Source of the DNA: Ruminobacter sp964520475
GTDB taxonomy: Bacteria; Pseudomonadota; Gammaproteobacteria; Enterobacterales; Succinivibrionaceae
Assembly: GCA_964520475.1 (NCBI GenBank)
Contig: CAZFNS010000005.1
Location: 1-64,000, forward strand
Direction of reading: 5' to 3'
DNA: 64,000 nt
Made by a program: the position numbers and the translations under genes. Positions within the stretch are counted from its first letter, which is position 1. Each line of letters starts with the position of its first letter. This document shows positions 1 to 9,791 of the stretch, in pieces. The notes beneath the pieces are model-generated. The model saw only the letters and a program-made list of their open reading frames with translations. It did no database searches and was not told where the DNA came from.

Positions 1-77
1 GGCTTGACGGTAGATGTGCATTTTAATGCTTTATTTTTTTTCGTCAATACCTTTTGCGGTATTTTTTGCGAAAATTT

Positions 78-104
78 AAAAAAACCGTTTCCCCATGCGG
101 TTTT
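78..104 (-). terminator. Probable intrinsic terminator of murI
   Basis: On the minus strand the arms AAAACCG and CGGTTTT pair across a 10-base loop and run straight into a T stretch, about 70 bases after the murI stop. The stem is short, so efficiency is uncertain. No gene is visible in bases 1-174. Confidence 0.5.
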
Positions 105-174
105 CCGCCCGCCGTTTGAGTTTTAGGGGAATCGCGGGCTTTTGCCGGTTCCGCCGCCGCGCCCGGCACGCGTT

Positions 175-981
175 TCACCCGAACGCCCGCAGGCTGGCGA
201 AACCGAACTTCGCGAAGCTCCTTTGCAGCGCCGCGCTGATTTTGCCGCCGTCCGTGCAGAACGCCTCGCCGCGGGGCAGCCCCGCCGGCGCGCCGCTCCC
301 GTCCGCCTCCGCCGGATCCGCCCCGAGCAGCGATTTGACCCTCCGCGCTATCGCGTCTCCCGAATCCACCAGCGCGCAGCCCGGGAGCGCCTCCTGGATT
401 TCCGCCCTGAGGTGCGGGAAGTGGGTGCACCCGAGCACCACTGTGTCGGGCCTCGCGTCGCCCCGCCGCCACTCCTCGAGGACGTGGGCGATTATTTTGG
501 CGTCGTACGGGAGCCCGACTATCTTTCTTTCGGCGATTTCCACCAGTTCCGAGCTGCCGATGCAGAGCACCCTCTTGCCGGCCGCGAACTCGTCGATCAG
601 GTTGCGGGTGTACGGGCGCCGGACCGTCGCCGGCGTCGCGAGCAGGCCGATTATCCCGTTCCTGGTGATGCCGGCCGCCGGCTTGATCGCCGGGACGACG
701 CCGACCACCGGAATGTCCACGGTTTCGCGCAGCCGGTCCAGGGCCACGGTGCTGGCGGTGTTGCAGGCCACGACCGCGAGGTCGACCCGCTCCGTCTCGG
801 TGAATTTTTTGATCAGCGCGCACACCGTGCCGACCACGACCTCGTCGGGCTGAATGCCGTAGGGGAAATTCAGGTTGTCGAAAAGATACAGGGGCCGGAT
901 CCCGGGATTTTGCCGCGCCGTCTCAAGATATACCGACAGCCCGCCTATTCCCGAATCGAAGAACAAAACATTTTTCGTCAT
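175..981 (-). CDS. murI: Glutamate racemase
   Basis: Cytoplasmic, cofactor-independent enzyme that converts L-glutamate to D-glutamate for peptidoglycan stem peptides. The 268-residue protein starts with the family motif DSGIGGLSV (Asp9, Ser10). It has the two catalytic cysteines in VACNTAS (Cys73) and LGCTHFPHL (Cys185), spaced as expected for the two pseudo-symmetric domains. Its length is typical of the family. It is transcribed away from trmA, with a 194-base divergent spacer; in E. coli murI and trmA are also near neighbours (with btuB between them). Identification is firm. Confidence 0.97.
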   Translation of the reverse strand: MTKNVLFFDSGIGGLSVYLETARQNPGIRPLYLFDNLNFPYGIQPDEVVVGTVCALIKKFTETERVDLAVVACNTASTVALDRLRETVDIPVVGVVPAIKPAAGITRNGIIGLLATPATVRRPYTRNLIDEFAAGKRVLCIGSSELVEIAERKIVGLPYDAKIIAHVLEEWRRGDARPDTVVLGCTHFPHLRAEIQEALPGCALVDSGDAIARRVKSLLGADPAEADGSGAPAGLPRGEAFCTDGGKISAALQRSFAKFGFASLRAFG

Positions 982-1134
982 ACGTCAAACCAAAAGCCGT
1001 TCGTTTGCGGCCGGCCGCCCTCGGCGCCGGCGCGGGGCGCGCCCTCGGAAGATCTTAACACAAAACGGACCGGGCACGGCCCGGGACGGCGCCCCTGCCG
1101 CGGAATTTTTAAACGACAAATCCCGCCGGTTTGC

Positions 1135-1140
1135 TATAAT
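1135..1140 (+). promoter_or_regulatory. Extended -10 promoter element for trmA
   Basis: TATAAT preceded by TGC (extended -10) lies 36 bases upstream of the trmA ATG. No strong -35 hexamer is visible, which fits extended -10 promoters. Confidence 0.6.
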
Positions 1141-1175
1141 CAAACGGATTTTCCACAGAAGGGCGGGGTTTATTC

Positions 1176-2312
1176 ATGAACTATTTCGCGAGTATCGACG
1201 CATCGGTCTACGAGGCCCAGCTGGCCGCCAAAACCGGGCCGCTGAGCGCTTCTTTCCGGCGGCTGTTCGGCGCCCCGGAGCCCGAAATCTTCCGCTCCGA
1301 TCCGGTAAATTACCGGATGAGGGCGAAATTCGCCGTCCGGACGGACGGCGACCGGGTGAGGTACTGCATGACCGGCACGGAAGGGAACAGGAAAACGCGG
1401 ATCTTCCTCGAGGCCTTTCCCGCGGGCTCGGAACTCATGAACCGGCTCATGCCCGTTCTGGCCGGGCTGCTGAGCGGAAACGAACCGCTTTGCGCCCGCC
1501 TTTTCGAAGCCGATTTCCTCACCACGCTGAGCGGCGAGGCGCTGATTACCCTGCAGTACCACAAAAAGCTCGGCGGGGACTGGATCGAAGCCGCCCGGGC
1601 CCTGCTCGCCGCCCTGCGCGGGGCGTTCCCGGACAACGCCGTCGACGTCGTCGGCAGGGCCCGCGGGCAGAAAATAGTCCTCGACAGGGATTTCGTCCGC
1701 GAACGCCTGACCGTGGACGGCGAACCGCTCCTCTACCGGCAGAACGAAAACAGTTTTACCCAGCCGAACGCGCGCGTCTGCGAAAAAATGCTCGCGTGGA
1801 CGCGGCGGGGCGCGCGGGGACTGGAAGACTCGGATCTGCTGGAACTCTACTGCGGGAACGGCAATTTCTCCGTGGCGCTGGCCCGCCGCTTCAGAAAAAT
1901 CCTCGCCACGGAAATTTCCCAGTCGGGCGCGGCGGCGGCGCGGATAAACGCCGCCCTCAACGGCGCGGACAATCTCAAGGTGGTCCGGATGAGCGCGGAG
2001 GAAATCGCCGCGGCCCTGAACGGCGCGCGGGAATTCAGGCGGATGAGGGAGGCCGGCGCGGATCCCGCGGACTACTCGTTCGGGGCGGCGCTCGTGGATC
2101 CGCCGCGGGCGGGGCTCGATCCCGCCACCGTCGGGCTCCTCGGGAGATTCGGCACGATCATTTACATATCGTGCTGCCCGGCCACGCTGACGGAAAATCT
2201 CAAAGAACTCGTCAAAACCCACCGCGTGGAAAAGATCGCCTTCTTCGATCAGTTCCCGTACACGGAAGAGCATATCGAAACGGGGGTCATCCTGAAAAGA
2301 AACGGGCGCTGA
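1176..2312 (+). CDS. trmA: tRNA (uracil-5-)-methyltransferase
   Basis: SAM-dependent enzyme that makes 5-methyluridine (T) at position 54 of the tRNA T-loop. The 378-residue protein has the SAM-binding motif LELYCGNGNFS, the motif VDPPRAG, the catalytic nucleophile in ISCCPATL (Cys333, equivalent to E. coli Cys324) and the C-terminal general base region HIETGVIL. There is no N-terminal TRAM domain or iron-sulfur cysteine cluster, which separates it from RlmC/RlmD. It is slightly longer than the E. coli enzyme (366). Confidence 0.95.
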   Translation: MNYFASIDASVYEAQLAAKTGPLSASFRRLFGAPEPEIFRSDPVNYRMRAKFAVRTDGDRVRYCMTGTEGNRKTRIFLEAFPAGSELMNRLMPVLAGLLSGNEPLCARLFEADFLTTLSGEALITLQYHKKLGGDWIEAARALLAALRGAFPDNAVDVVGRARGQKIVLDRDFVRERLTVDGEPLLYRQNENSFTQPNARVCEKMLAWTRRGARGLEDSDLLELYCGNGNFSVALARRFRKILATEISQSGAAAARINAALNGADNLKVVRMSAEEIAAALNGAREFRRMREAGADPADYSFGAALVDPPRAGLDPATVGLLGRFGTIIYISCCPATLTENLKELVKTHRVEKIAFFDQFPYTEEHIETGVILKRNGR

Positions 2313-2324
2313 CGCGCGCCCGGC

Positions 2325-2357
2325 AAAAAAAGCGGAATCCGGCCGGATTCCGCTTTT
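2325..2357. terminator. Bidirectional terminator between trmA and the malic enzyme gene
   Basis: A perfect 10-bp stem (AGCGGAATCC / GGATTCCGCT) with a GGCC loop has an A-run on its left and a T-run on its right, so it can end transcription of both convergent genes. Confidence 0.85.
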
Positions 2358-2388
2358 CCGTCTCAGCCGTCCCCGGGACGGGAGCGGC

Positions 2389-3642
2389 TTACTCGTTGTC
2401 CAGATAATGATCCGGCAGCGGGGCCCTGGCGGCGCCCGTTCTGACGGCCGCCTCGGCGACGGCCTTGGACACCCACAGGTACAGGCGGTGATCCACCGGC
2501 TTGGGCATGATGTAGTGCGGGCCGAACTCCAGATGCTCCTCGCCGCAGGCCTTGGCCACCTCGTCCGGCACCGGCTCCTGGGCCAGCAGGCGGATCGCGT
2601 TCATCGCGGCCTTCTTCATCTCGAGATTGATCTCGGTCGCCCTGACGTCGAGCGCGCCCCTGAACAGGAACGGGAAGCAGATTACGTTGTTGATCTGGTT
2701 GGGATAGTCGGATCTGCCCGTGCCGAAGATAATGTCCGGGCGGCATTCCTGAACCAGGGAAGGAGAAACTTCCGGATCGGGGTTCGAGCAGGCGAGGATG
2801 ACGGCCTTCGGAGCCATGCTCATCACCTCTTCCTTGGTCACGAGATTCGGGCCGGAAACGCCGAGCAGCGCGTCCGCTCCCTCCATGGCCTCGGCCAGGG
2901 TCTTCGGACCGGAGTCGTTGACGAATTTCCTCTTGTGTTCGTTCAGATCGGTGCGTTCGGATCTGATCACGCCGTGGCGGTCGATCATGAAGAAGTTCTC
3001 GGGCTTGGCCCCGCACGCCTGCAGGAAGGTCGAGCAGGCGATGCCCGCCGCGCCGGCGCCGATGCACACCACCCGGCAGTCCTCAATCTTCTTGCCCTGC
3101 AGCTGCAGCGCGTTCAGCATGCCCGCGGTGGTGACGATGGCCGTGCCGTGCTGGTCGTCGTGGAAAACCGGGATGTTGCATCTTTTCTTGAGCTTCTCTT
3201 CGATCTCGAAGCATTCCGGAGCCTTGATATCCTCGAGGTTGATGCCTCCGAACGTGCAGGAGATGTTGGCGACGGTGTTGACGAAATCGTCGACGCCCTG
3301 GTGCTCGACCTCGATGTCGATGGAGTCGACGTTGGCGAAACGCTTGAACAGGAGGGACTTCCCTTCCATCACCGGCTTTGAGGCGAGGGGCCCGAGGTTG
3401 CCGAGTCCCAGGATCGCGGTGCCGTTGGTGATGACGGCGACCAGGTTGCCCTTGATGGTGTACTTGTAGGCATCTTCAGGGTTCTTGTATATTTCGCGCA
3501 CCGGCTCCGCGACTCCCGGGGTGTAGGCCAGGGTCAGGTCGTGGGAGGTGTCGGCGGGTTTGGTCAGTTCAATCGAAATCTTGCCGGGAGTGGGTTTGGC
3601 ATGGTATTCGAGCGCCGCGTCGTGTAAAGTCTTATCGGTCAT
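2389..3642 (-). CDS. maeB: Malic enzyme, short form without phosphotransacetylase domain
   Basis: Oxidative decarboxylation of malate to pyruvate with reduction of NAD(P)+. The 417-residue protein has the N-terminal motif YTPGVAEPV, the segment TNGTAILGLGNLGP, the metal-binding HDDQHGTA and the Rossmann motif GAGAAGIA. The start MTDKTL is chosen because GGAGATATCGC precedes it; an upstream in-frame start would add 17 basic residues with no ribosome site. E. coli MaeB is about 759 residues because it carries a C-terminal phosphotransacetylase-like regulatory domain, which is absent here. Cofactor preference (NAD or NADP) cannot be told by eye, so the symbol marks the family only. Confidence 0.9.
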   Translation of the reverse strand: MTDKTLHDAALEYHAKPTPGKISIELTKPADTSHDLTLAYTPGVAEPVREIYKNPEDAYKYTIKGNLVAVITNGTAILGLGNLGPLASKPVMEGKSLLFKRFANVDSIDIEVEHQGVDDFVNTVANISCTFGGINLEDIKAPECFEIEEKLKKRCNIPVFHDDQHGTAIVTTAGMLNALQLQGKKIEDCRVVCIGAGAAGIACSTFLQACGAKPENFFMIDRHGVIRSERTDLNEHKRKFVNDSGPKTLAEAMEGADALLGVSGPNLVTKEEVMSMAPKAVILACSNPDPEVSPSLVQECRPDIIFGTGRSDYPNQINNVICFPFLFRGALDVRATEINLEMKKAAMNAIRLLAQEPVPDEVAKACGEEHLEFGPHYIMPKPVDHRLYLWVSKAVAEAAVRTGAARAPLPDHYLDNE

Positions 3643-3954
3643 GCGATATCTCCAAAATGCGGCGCCGCGGCCGGGGCCGGAACGCCGCTTCATCCTTGAT
3701 GTGAACGTATGTGAGTATGTGAGTTAATCCGCTGCTGTTTTGTATATCCGTGTTACGGCGGCAAATATACAAACCTTTTTCAGTTTATCCGACAATTATA
3801 ATTCAGTTCGTTCCCGCGCGCGCCCGAGCGGCGGTTTGAGTTGCGCAAAATTTCGGTTGCATTACATTTTTGGCGAAAATGAACGGAAAATGTGCGGATT
3901 GACGGCTGGGGCGCAGCCGGAAGACGCCCGGGCGGGAAGCCCAGGGCGGCGAAA
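3643..3954. other. Intergenic stretch upstream of the malic enzyme gene
   Basis: No credible coding frame. It holds the leader of the malic enzyme gene, a small direct repeat (TATGTGAG twice, about 3709-3724) and AT-rich patches around 3730-3800 that probably contain its promoter, although I cannot place the hexamers with confidence. Confidence 0.4.
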
Positions 3955-3978
3955 GGCGCCGCGCGGACGCGCGGCGCC
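3955..3978 (-). terminator. Probable terminator of rpmE
   Basis: A perfect 11-bp inverted repeat (GGCGCCGCGCG / CGCGCGGCGCC) lies just after the rpmE stop on the minus strand, followed by a short TTT. The T-tract is weak. Confidence 0.55.
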
Positions 3979-3987
3979 CTCAGCCGG

Positions 3988-4203
3988 CTACTTTTTCGCC
4001 GAAAGCATGGAAAAGCGCCTGTTGAAGCGCTCGACGCGGCCGCCGTTGTCGACGATCCTCTGCTTGCCGGTGTAGAACGGGTGGCAGACCGAGCAGACGT
4101 CGATGACGATGTCGTGACCCACGGTGGAGCGGGTCTGGAACGTGTTGCCGCACGAGCACTTGACGGTAATCGGCCCGTACGCGGGGTGGATGTTTTTCTT
4201 CAT
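3988..4203 (-). CDS. rpmE: 50S ribosomal protein L31, zinc-binding type
   Basis: Small protein of the large ribosomal subunit (71 residues). The four cysteines Cys16, Cys18, Cys37 and Cys40 (CSCG ... VCSVCHPF) mark the zinc-binding form rather than the zinc-free paralogue YkgM. The start MKKNIHPAY is preceded by AGAGAGG on the minus strand; the longer open frame upstream has no ribosome site and is hydrophobic noise. It is divergent from priA, as in E. coli. Confidence 0.96.
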   Translation of the reverse strand: MKKNIHPAYGPITVKCSCGNTFQTRSTVGHDIVIDVCSVCHPFYTGKQRIVDNGGRVERFNRRFSMLSAKK

Positions 4204-4374
4204 GGGAAACCTCTCTTGGGAGTTATATCGCCCTTCCGGCCGCTTGCGCGCCGGATACGATATAAAAAAGCAAACAAAAATATAAAAACGCATGCGAATG
4301 ATATATGATTGAACAGTGTCGCGCAACATAAAGTTTGCGTTTTTTACTTTTATTTTCCCGTTCCGCGTTTCCAC

Positions 4375-6579
4375 ATGTATCTGCAGGTAGCCTTAAACGT
4401 CCCTTTCCGCCGCACTTTCGAGTACGAATGCAAAAACGACGCGGAACTCGCCCGCGGCGCGGCGGGGAGGCGCGTGCTGGTGGACTTCAACGGCAGGCAG
4501 GCCGTGGGGGTCGTGACGGGGAGCGCGGCGGCGCCGACGTACCGGGGCCGGATCAAGGAAATCGTCCGCCTGCTCGACCGGGAGCCGGTTTTCGACGCCT
4601 GCGTCATGCGGCTGCTGGCCTGGGCCGCGGACTACTACCACTACCCCGTGGGGGAGGTCCTTTACACGGCTCTGCCGGCGGCTCTCAAAAAACCCCGGGA
4701 AGATCCCCTGAAACCGGTGGATCTGTGGACGGCCGCGCCGGCCGCCGCCGAGCCCGGCGCCGCGGAAAAAGAACTCGGGCGGGCGAAGGCCTGCCTCAGG
4801 GCCCTCGAAATGATCCGGAAATCGCCGGGCACTACGCTCCAGCTGAAAGAGGCGGGCATCGGCGCGGCGGCGATCAGGAAGCTTCACGAAAAGGGACTGA
4901 TTGAGAAAAGCAACCTGCGGGACCGCTTCCGCGAATGGACCGCGCTGAAACTCGAGGTAACCGGCGAGAAAATCCTGAACGAGGAGCAGGCGGACGCTTT
5001 CCGCGCCGTCGCGGCGTCCGAGGGGTACCGCGCCTTCGTCCTCAACGGGGTGACGGGCTCGGGAAAAACGGAAGTTTACCTGCGCCTCATCGCCGAATGC
5101 CTGAAGAAGGGCCGGCAGGCGCTCGTCCTGGTGCCGGAGATCAATCTTACCCCGCAGACCGTGGCCCGCTTTTACGAAAGGTTCAACGTGCCGATAGTCT
5201 GCATGCATTCCTCGATGAGCGACGGCGAAAGGTACGAATCGTTCATGATGATGCGCCGGAACGAGGCGGCGGTGCTCATCGGCACCAGAAGCGCGATCTT
5301 CGCCTGCGCCCCCGGCCTCGGCATCATCATCGTGGACGAGGAGCACGACGGCTCGTACCGGCAGGCGGACGGCTTCAGGTACCACGCCCGGGACTGCGCC
5401 GTCATGCTGGCGCTGTTCCGGGGGATCCCGATTGTGATGGGCACGGCGACCCCGTCGATGGAAACGCTCTGGAACATAAGGAAAGGGAAATACTCCGAAA
5501 TCCGGCTCAGCCGCCGCGCGGGCAACGCGGCCGGGGCCGTTTTCGGCGTCATCGACATGCGCCGCCAGCCGGTCAGCCACGGCGTTTCCCGCGAACTCGC
5601 CCTCCGCGTCAACGAGGAGCTCGCGAAAGGCAACCAGGCGCTCCTGCTCCTCAACCGGCGGGGCTATTCGAACAAGCTGCTCTGCCACGGCTGCGGCTAC
5701 GTGTTCATGTGCCGGAACTGCGACGCCAGCCTGACGTACCACGCCTCGGAGGGAAAACTCGTCTGCCACCACTGCGAAACGCGGTATCCCTTTCCGGACC
5801 GGTGCCCCGTGTGCGGGAGCCCGGAACTCGCCCTCACCGGCAACGGCACCGAGCAGATTATGGAATACGTCGGGGAGATCTTCCCCTCGGCGCGCCCGGT
5901 GCGCGTCGACAGGGACTCGACCGCCCGCAAGGGCAGCGTCAACGCCCTGCTCGAGGATATCAGAACCGGCAAATACAACGTCATCGTCGGCACCCAGATG
6001 CTCGCGAAGGGGCACCACTTCCCCGGCGTGACCCTGGTGGGCATCGTGGACATAGACTCCTATCTTTATTCCAACTATTTCCGGGCGGAGGAGCAGATGG
6101 CCCAGCTGGTCACCCAGGTGGCGGGCCGGTCCGGCCGGGGGGAGCGGCAGGGCTACGTGTACCTGCAGACCCACGCGCCCCGGCACCCGGCGCTGCAGTG
6201 CCTCGTCGGGGGCGGCTACGAGGCCTTCGCCGAGAAATGCCTCCGGGAAAGGTACGAGCTGGCGCTGCCTCCCGTCACCTGCCAGGCCATGCTCAAAGCC
6301 GACGGCGCCAGCCGGGACCGGACGATCGACTTCATCACGCGGGCGCACGATCTCCTCGCCGGCGCGGGAGCCCGGCGCCCCGGGGTGAAAATCTTCAGCC
6401 CCTGCTCGGCCTACATCACCCGCAAGCAGAACCGGTACGGCTACCACATCCTGGTGTCCGCCGCCACCCGGGGGGAACTCTCGGATTTCGCGGACGCGAT
6501 CGTTTCCGGCGTGGAGGAACTGGCGGGAAAACTGGGAGTTCACGCCGTGCTCGAAATCGATCCCGCGGACGCGGACTGA
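4375..6579 (+). CDS. priA: Primosomal protein N' (replication restart helicase PriA)
   Basis: 3'-5' DNA helicase that recognises stalled forks and reloads the replisome through the primosome. The 734-residue protein (E. coli 732) has an N-terminal 3'-DNA-binding domain, Walker A in GVTGSGKTE, the DEEHD box, and a cysteine-rich zinc module (CHGCG ... CRNC ... CHHC ... CPVC) inserted in the helicase core. The start is taken at MYLQVALNVPF because this begins the conserved domain; an earlier in-frame ATG would overlap the rpmE leader region. Confidence 0.96.
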   Translation: MYLQVALNVPFRRTFEYECKNDAELARGAAGRRVLVDFNGRQAVGVVTGSAAAPTYRGRIKEIVRLLDREPVFDACVMRLLAWAADYYHYPVGEVLYTALPAALKKPREDPLKPVDLWTAAPAAAEPGAAEKELGRAKACLRALEMIRKSPGTTLQLKEAGIGAAAIRKLHEKGLIEKSNLRDRFREWTALKLEVTGEKILNEEQADAFRAVAASEGYRAFVLNGVTGSGKTEVYLRLIAECLKKGRQALVLVPEINLTPQTVARFYERFNVPIVCMHSSMSDGERYESFMMMRRNEAAVLIGTRSAIFACAPGLGIIIVDEEHDGSYRQADGFRYHARDCAVMLALFRGIPIVMGTATPSMETLWNIRKGKYSEIRLSRRAGNAAGAVFGVIDMRRQPVSHGVSRELALRVNEELAKGNQALLLLNRRGYSNKLLCHGCGYVFMCRNCDASLTYHASEGKLVCHHCETRYPFPDRCPVCGSPELALTGNGTEQIMEYVGEIFPSARPVRVDRDSTARKGSVNALLEDIRTGKYNVIVGTQMLAKGHHFPGVTLVGIVDIDSYLYSNYFRAEEQMAQLVTQVAGRSGRGERQGYVYLQTHAPRHPALQCLVGGGYEAFAEKCLRERYELALPPVTCQAMLKADGASRDRTIDFITRAHDLLAGAGARRPGVKIFSPCSAYITRKQNRYGYHILVSAATRGELSDFADAIVSGVEELAGKLGVHAVLEIDPADAD

Positions 6580-6673
6580 CCCCGGGGCGTCCGCAAATTA
6601 TGTGGAAAAAAACGCGCTTACAGGGTAAAATTTACTGAATTTCGGCATTAAACGGACGACACTGACGGCGGAC

Positions 6674-8413
6674 ATGAAACAGAAGATTCGGAACATTCTG
6701 GAAGGCATCGTGCGGGATCTGAAGACGGAGGGACTGGTTCCCGGCGGCGCGGATCCGCGGTTCTCGGTCGAGGACTCCAAGGATAAAAAACACGGCGACT
6801 ACGCCACCAACCTGGCCCTCACGCTCGCGAAGCCCCTCGGCAAAAAACCGCTCGACGCGGCCGCGCTGATCGCGGGAAAAATTCCCGCCCTCCCGGAAAT
6901 CGCCCGGATCGAAATCGCCCCGCCCGGCTTCATCAACTTCTTCGTCGCCGCGGACAGCCTGGCCGCCCGGGCCGAGGCGATCGGGCGCGATCCCAAGCTC
7001 GGGGTGCAAATGCCGGCGAAAAGCCTGACCGTGGTCGTCGACTACTCCTCCCCCAACGTCGCCAAGGAAATGGCCGTGCACCACATCCGCTCCACCGTCA
7101 TCGGCGACGCCGCGGTGCGGATCCTCGAATTCCTGGGGCACCGGGTCATCCGGGCCAACCACATCGGCGACTGGGGCACGCAGTTCGGCATGCTGATCGC
7201 CTACCTCGAGAAGAAGGAGAACGAGAACGCCGACAGCCTCGATCTGAACGACCTCGAGGCCTTCTACCGGGAGGCCAAAATCTGCTACGAAAGCGACGAG
7301 GCCTTCGCGGAAAAAGCCCGCGGGTACGTCGTGAAGCTGCAGGGCGGCGACGCGTACTGCCTGAAGATGTGGAAAAAGCTGGTCGACGTCACCATGACGC
7401 GGAACCAGGAAATCTACGACCGGCTGAACATCTCCCTCACCCCCGCGGACATCATGGGCGAGAGCCTTTACAACCCCATGCTCAAGCCCCTCGTGGAGGA
7501 TCTCGAGCGCAAGAAGCTGGCCGTGGAAGACGACGGCGCCACGGTCGTGTACCTCAAGAATTTCCCGGACAGGAACGGCCGGCCCCGCGGGGTGATCGTC
7601 AGGAAAAAAGACGGCGGCTTCCTTTACGCCACCACGGACATCGCGTGCGCCAAATACCGCTGCGAGACCCTGCGCGCGGACCGGATAATCTGCTTCGCGG
7701 ACAGCCGCCAGCACGAGCACCTCATGATGTCCTGGGAAATCGCCCGCCTCGCGGGATACGTGCCCGCGGGGGTGTCCCTCGAGCACGGCGCCTTCGGCAT
7801 GATGCTCGGCAAGGACGGGAAACCGTTCAAGACCAGGGACGGCGGCACCGTGAAACTCAAGGATCTCCTCGACGAGGCCGAGACGCGGGCCGCCAGGCTC
7901 ATCGGGGAGAGGAACTCCGGGCTGCCGGACGAACTCAGATCCGAAGTCGTGAAAACCGTCGCCGCGGGCGCCGTCAAGTACGCGGATCTCTCGAAGAACA
8001 GGACGACTGACTACGTTTTCGACTGGGACGCGATGCTCACCTTCGACGGCAACACCGCGCCGTACCTGCAGTACGCGTACAGCCGCATCTGCGCGATTTT
8101 CCGCAAGGCCGGCGACGCCCGGCCCGGCCCGGTGGAGATCGCCGCCCCCGAGGAGGAGGCCCTGGCGCGGAAGTTCGCGGGATTCGGCGACGCGGTGAAC
8201 GCGGCGGCCGACAAGCTGGCCCCGCACCTCGTCTGCGGCTACCTGTACGATCTGGCCTGCCTGTTCATGAAGTTCTACGAGGCCTGCCCCGTCAACAGGA
8301 CGGACGTTCCCCCGTCCCTGCGGGCCAGCCGGCTCTCGCTGTGCCGGACCGCCGCGGACATCCTCCGGACCGGCCTCGGCCTGCTGGGCATTAAAGTATT
8401 GGAAAGAATGTAA
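6674..8413 (+). CDS. argS: Arginyl-tRNA synthetase
   Basis: Class I synthetase that charges tRNA-Arg. The 579-residue protein (E. coli 577) has the N-terminal Add-1 domain, the HIGH-equivalent in PNVAKEMAVHHIRS, the segment ANHIGDWGTQFGM, and the C-terminal anticodon-binding domain with TAPYLQYAYSR. Its stop codon overlaps the next gene by one base (TAATG), so argS and the SPOR gene are probably cotranscribed and translationally coupled. Confidence 0.97.
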   Translation: MKQKIRNILEGIVRDLKTEGLVPGGADPRFSVEDSKDKKHGDYATNLALTLAKPLGKKPLDAAALIAGKIPALPEIARIEIAPPGFINFFVAADSLAARAEAIGRDPKLGVQMPAKSLTVVVDYSSPNVAKEMAVHHIRSTVIGDAAVRILEFLGHRVIRANHIGDWGTQFGMLIAYLEKKENENADSLDLNDLEAFYREAKICYESDEAFAEKARGYVVKLQGGDAYCLKMWKKLVDVTMTRNQEIYDRLNISLTPADIMGESLYNPMLKPLVEDLERKKLAVEDDGATVVYLKNFPDRNGRPRGVIVRKKDGGFLYATTDIACAKYRCETLRADRIICFADSRQHEHLMMSWEIARLAGYVPAGVSLEHGAFGMMLGKDGKPFKTRDGGTVKLKDLLDEAETRAARLIGERNSGLPDELRSEVVKTVAAGAVKYADLSKNRTTDYVFDWDAMLTFDGNTAPYLQYAYSRICAIFRKAGDARPGPVEIAAPEEEALARKFAGFGDAVNAAADKLAPHLVCGYLYDLACLFMKFYEACPVNRTDVPPSLRASRLSLCRTAADILRTGLGLLGIKVLERM

Positions 8414-9225
8414 TGGTTGCAACCGTAAGACCGCGCAAAAGAAGCGCCGCGAAAAGATCGTCCCGGAAAAAGGCCTCCGACTGGAAGAACCGGATCATCC
8501 TGCTGGCCGCGATTGTCATCGCGGTTCTGTTCGGCACGCTGATCTGGCAGCTGCAGAGCGCGCAGAACCGCATGGAGCGGGGCGCTCCCGCCGCGGCCGG
8601 GGCGCCGGCGCGGGCGGACGCCCCGAAAAAGGAAGCCGGGCGGGATCCCGACTTCCGCTACCACTACACCGAGATCCTCGAAAACCGGAGCGTGGACACC
8701 GGATCCGGCGTCACCGTGACCAGAAATTACGAGGCCGAGAAAATCGCCCGGGAAAACGCGCGCCGCCAGGAGCTGGCCGAGAAAAAGAAGCTCGAGGAGG
8801 AAAAGCGCCGGCTGGATCGGGAGAAAGCCCGGCTTGCCGAGGAAAAGCGCCGGTTCGCCGAGGAGAAACGGCAGGCGGCCCTGAAAGGCGCGAAGGCGCC
8901 GGCGCCCGCCGCCGCGGCTTCCGCCCCGGCCGCCCGGGATTCCGCTCCGGCGCGGACTGACGCGGCCGCCGGGATCCGGGTCGTGGAGCAGCTTTACGTC
9001 GAGTGCGCGAGCAACGTGTTCCGCACCGCCAAGGAAGCCGAAGCGCAGAAAGCCAAACTCGCCCTCGGCAACGGCAAAAATCCGGCGGTTTTACGCAAAA
9101 AGATCGGGGGAGGCTACGCCTTCGCCCTGCGGACGGGACCGTACGCGGCGCGCGCTGACGCGGAAAAGGCCAGGGCGGACATAATCAGGGCCGGGCTCGG
9201 CTCGAACTGCTCATTCACGAGATAG
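8413..9225 (+). CDS. ftsN: SPOR-domain cell-division protein, FtsN-like
   Basis: Bitopic inner-membrane protein of 270 residues: a short basic cytoplasmic tail (about 1-25), one transmembrane helix (about 28-46), a charged, probably alpha-helical stretch rich in Lys, Glu, Arg and Ala (about 110-165), an Ala/Pro linker, and a C-terminal SPOR domain (about 190-270) for septal peptidoglycan. FtsN activates septal wall synthesis in the divisome. The place just before hslV-hslU matches ftsN in many gammaproteobacteria. SPOR proteins diverge fast, so the symbol rests on architecture and synteny. Confidence 0.8.
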   Translation: MVATVRPRKRSAAKRSSRKKASDWKNRIILLAAIVIAVLFGTLIWQLQSAQNRMERGAPAAAGAPARADAPKKEAGRDPDFRYHYTEILENRSVDTGSGVTVTRNYEAEKIARENARRQELAEKKKLEEEKRRLDREKARLAEEKRRFAEEKRQAALKGAKAPAPAAAASAPAARDSAPARTDAAAGIRVVEQLYVECASNVFRTAKEAEAQKAKLALGNGKNPAVLRKKIGGGYAFALRTGPYAARADAEKARADIIRAGLGSNCSFTR

Positions 9226-9248
9226 GGCGTCAGACCGGGGGGATAGCA

Positions 9249-9791
9249 ATGACGACAATAGTATCGGTCCGCCGCGGCGGCAAGGTGGCGATCGGCGGGG
9301 ACGGGCAGGTTTCTCTAGGGAACACCGTGCTCAAGGCGGACGCCCGGAAAGTCAGAAAAATCTGCGACGGCAAGGTCGTCGCCGGCTTCGCGGGGGCGAC
9401 GGCCGACGCCTTCACGCTCCTCGACATCTTCGAGGAGCAGCTTAAAAAGGCGGGCGGCAATTTCGACCGGGGAGTAATCGCGTTCACCAAACTGTGGCGC
9501 ACCGACAAGTCCCTCAGGAGGCTCGAGGCCATGATGGTGGTCGCCGACAAAAACAAATCGTTTCTGATAAGCGGAGCCGGGGACGTGGTCACCCGGGAGG
9601 ACGACATCCTGGCCACCGGATCGGGCGGCAACTACGCGTACAGCGCGGCCAAAGCCCTGTGCGAGAACACGGATCTCGACGCCGAGACCATCGTGAGGAA
9701 GGCCCTGGAAATCGCGGCGGGGATCTGCGTCTTCACCAACGGCCATTTCACCGTCGAATCGATTTCCGAACAGGACGCGCAGCCGGTATGA
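9249..9791 (+). CDS. hslV: ATP-dependent protease subunit HslV
   Basis: Proteolytic subunit of the HslUV (ClpQY) protease. The 180-residue protein begins MTTIV, so removal of Met exposes the catalytic N-terminal threonine. The family segments GGDGQVSLGN and GSGGNYAYSAA are present. The stop overlaps the hslU start (ATGA), which keeps the two subunits coupled. Confidence 0.98.
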   Translation: MTTIVSVRRGGKVAIGGDGQVSLGNTVLKADARKVRKICDGKVVAGFAGATADAFTLLDIFEEQLKKAGGNFDRGVIAFTKLWRTDKSLRRLEAMMVVADKNKSFLISGAGDVVTREDDILATGSGGNYAYSAAKALCENTDLDAETIVRKALEIAAGICVFTNGHFTVESISEQDAQPV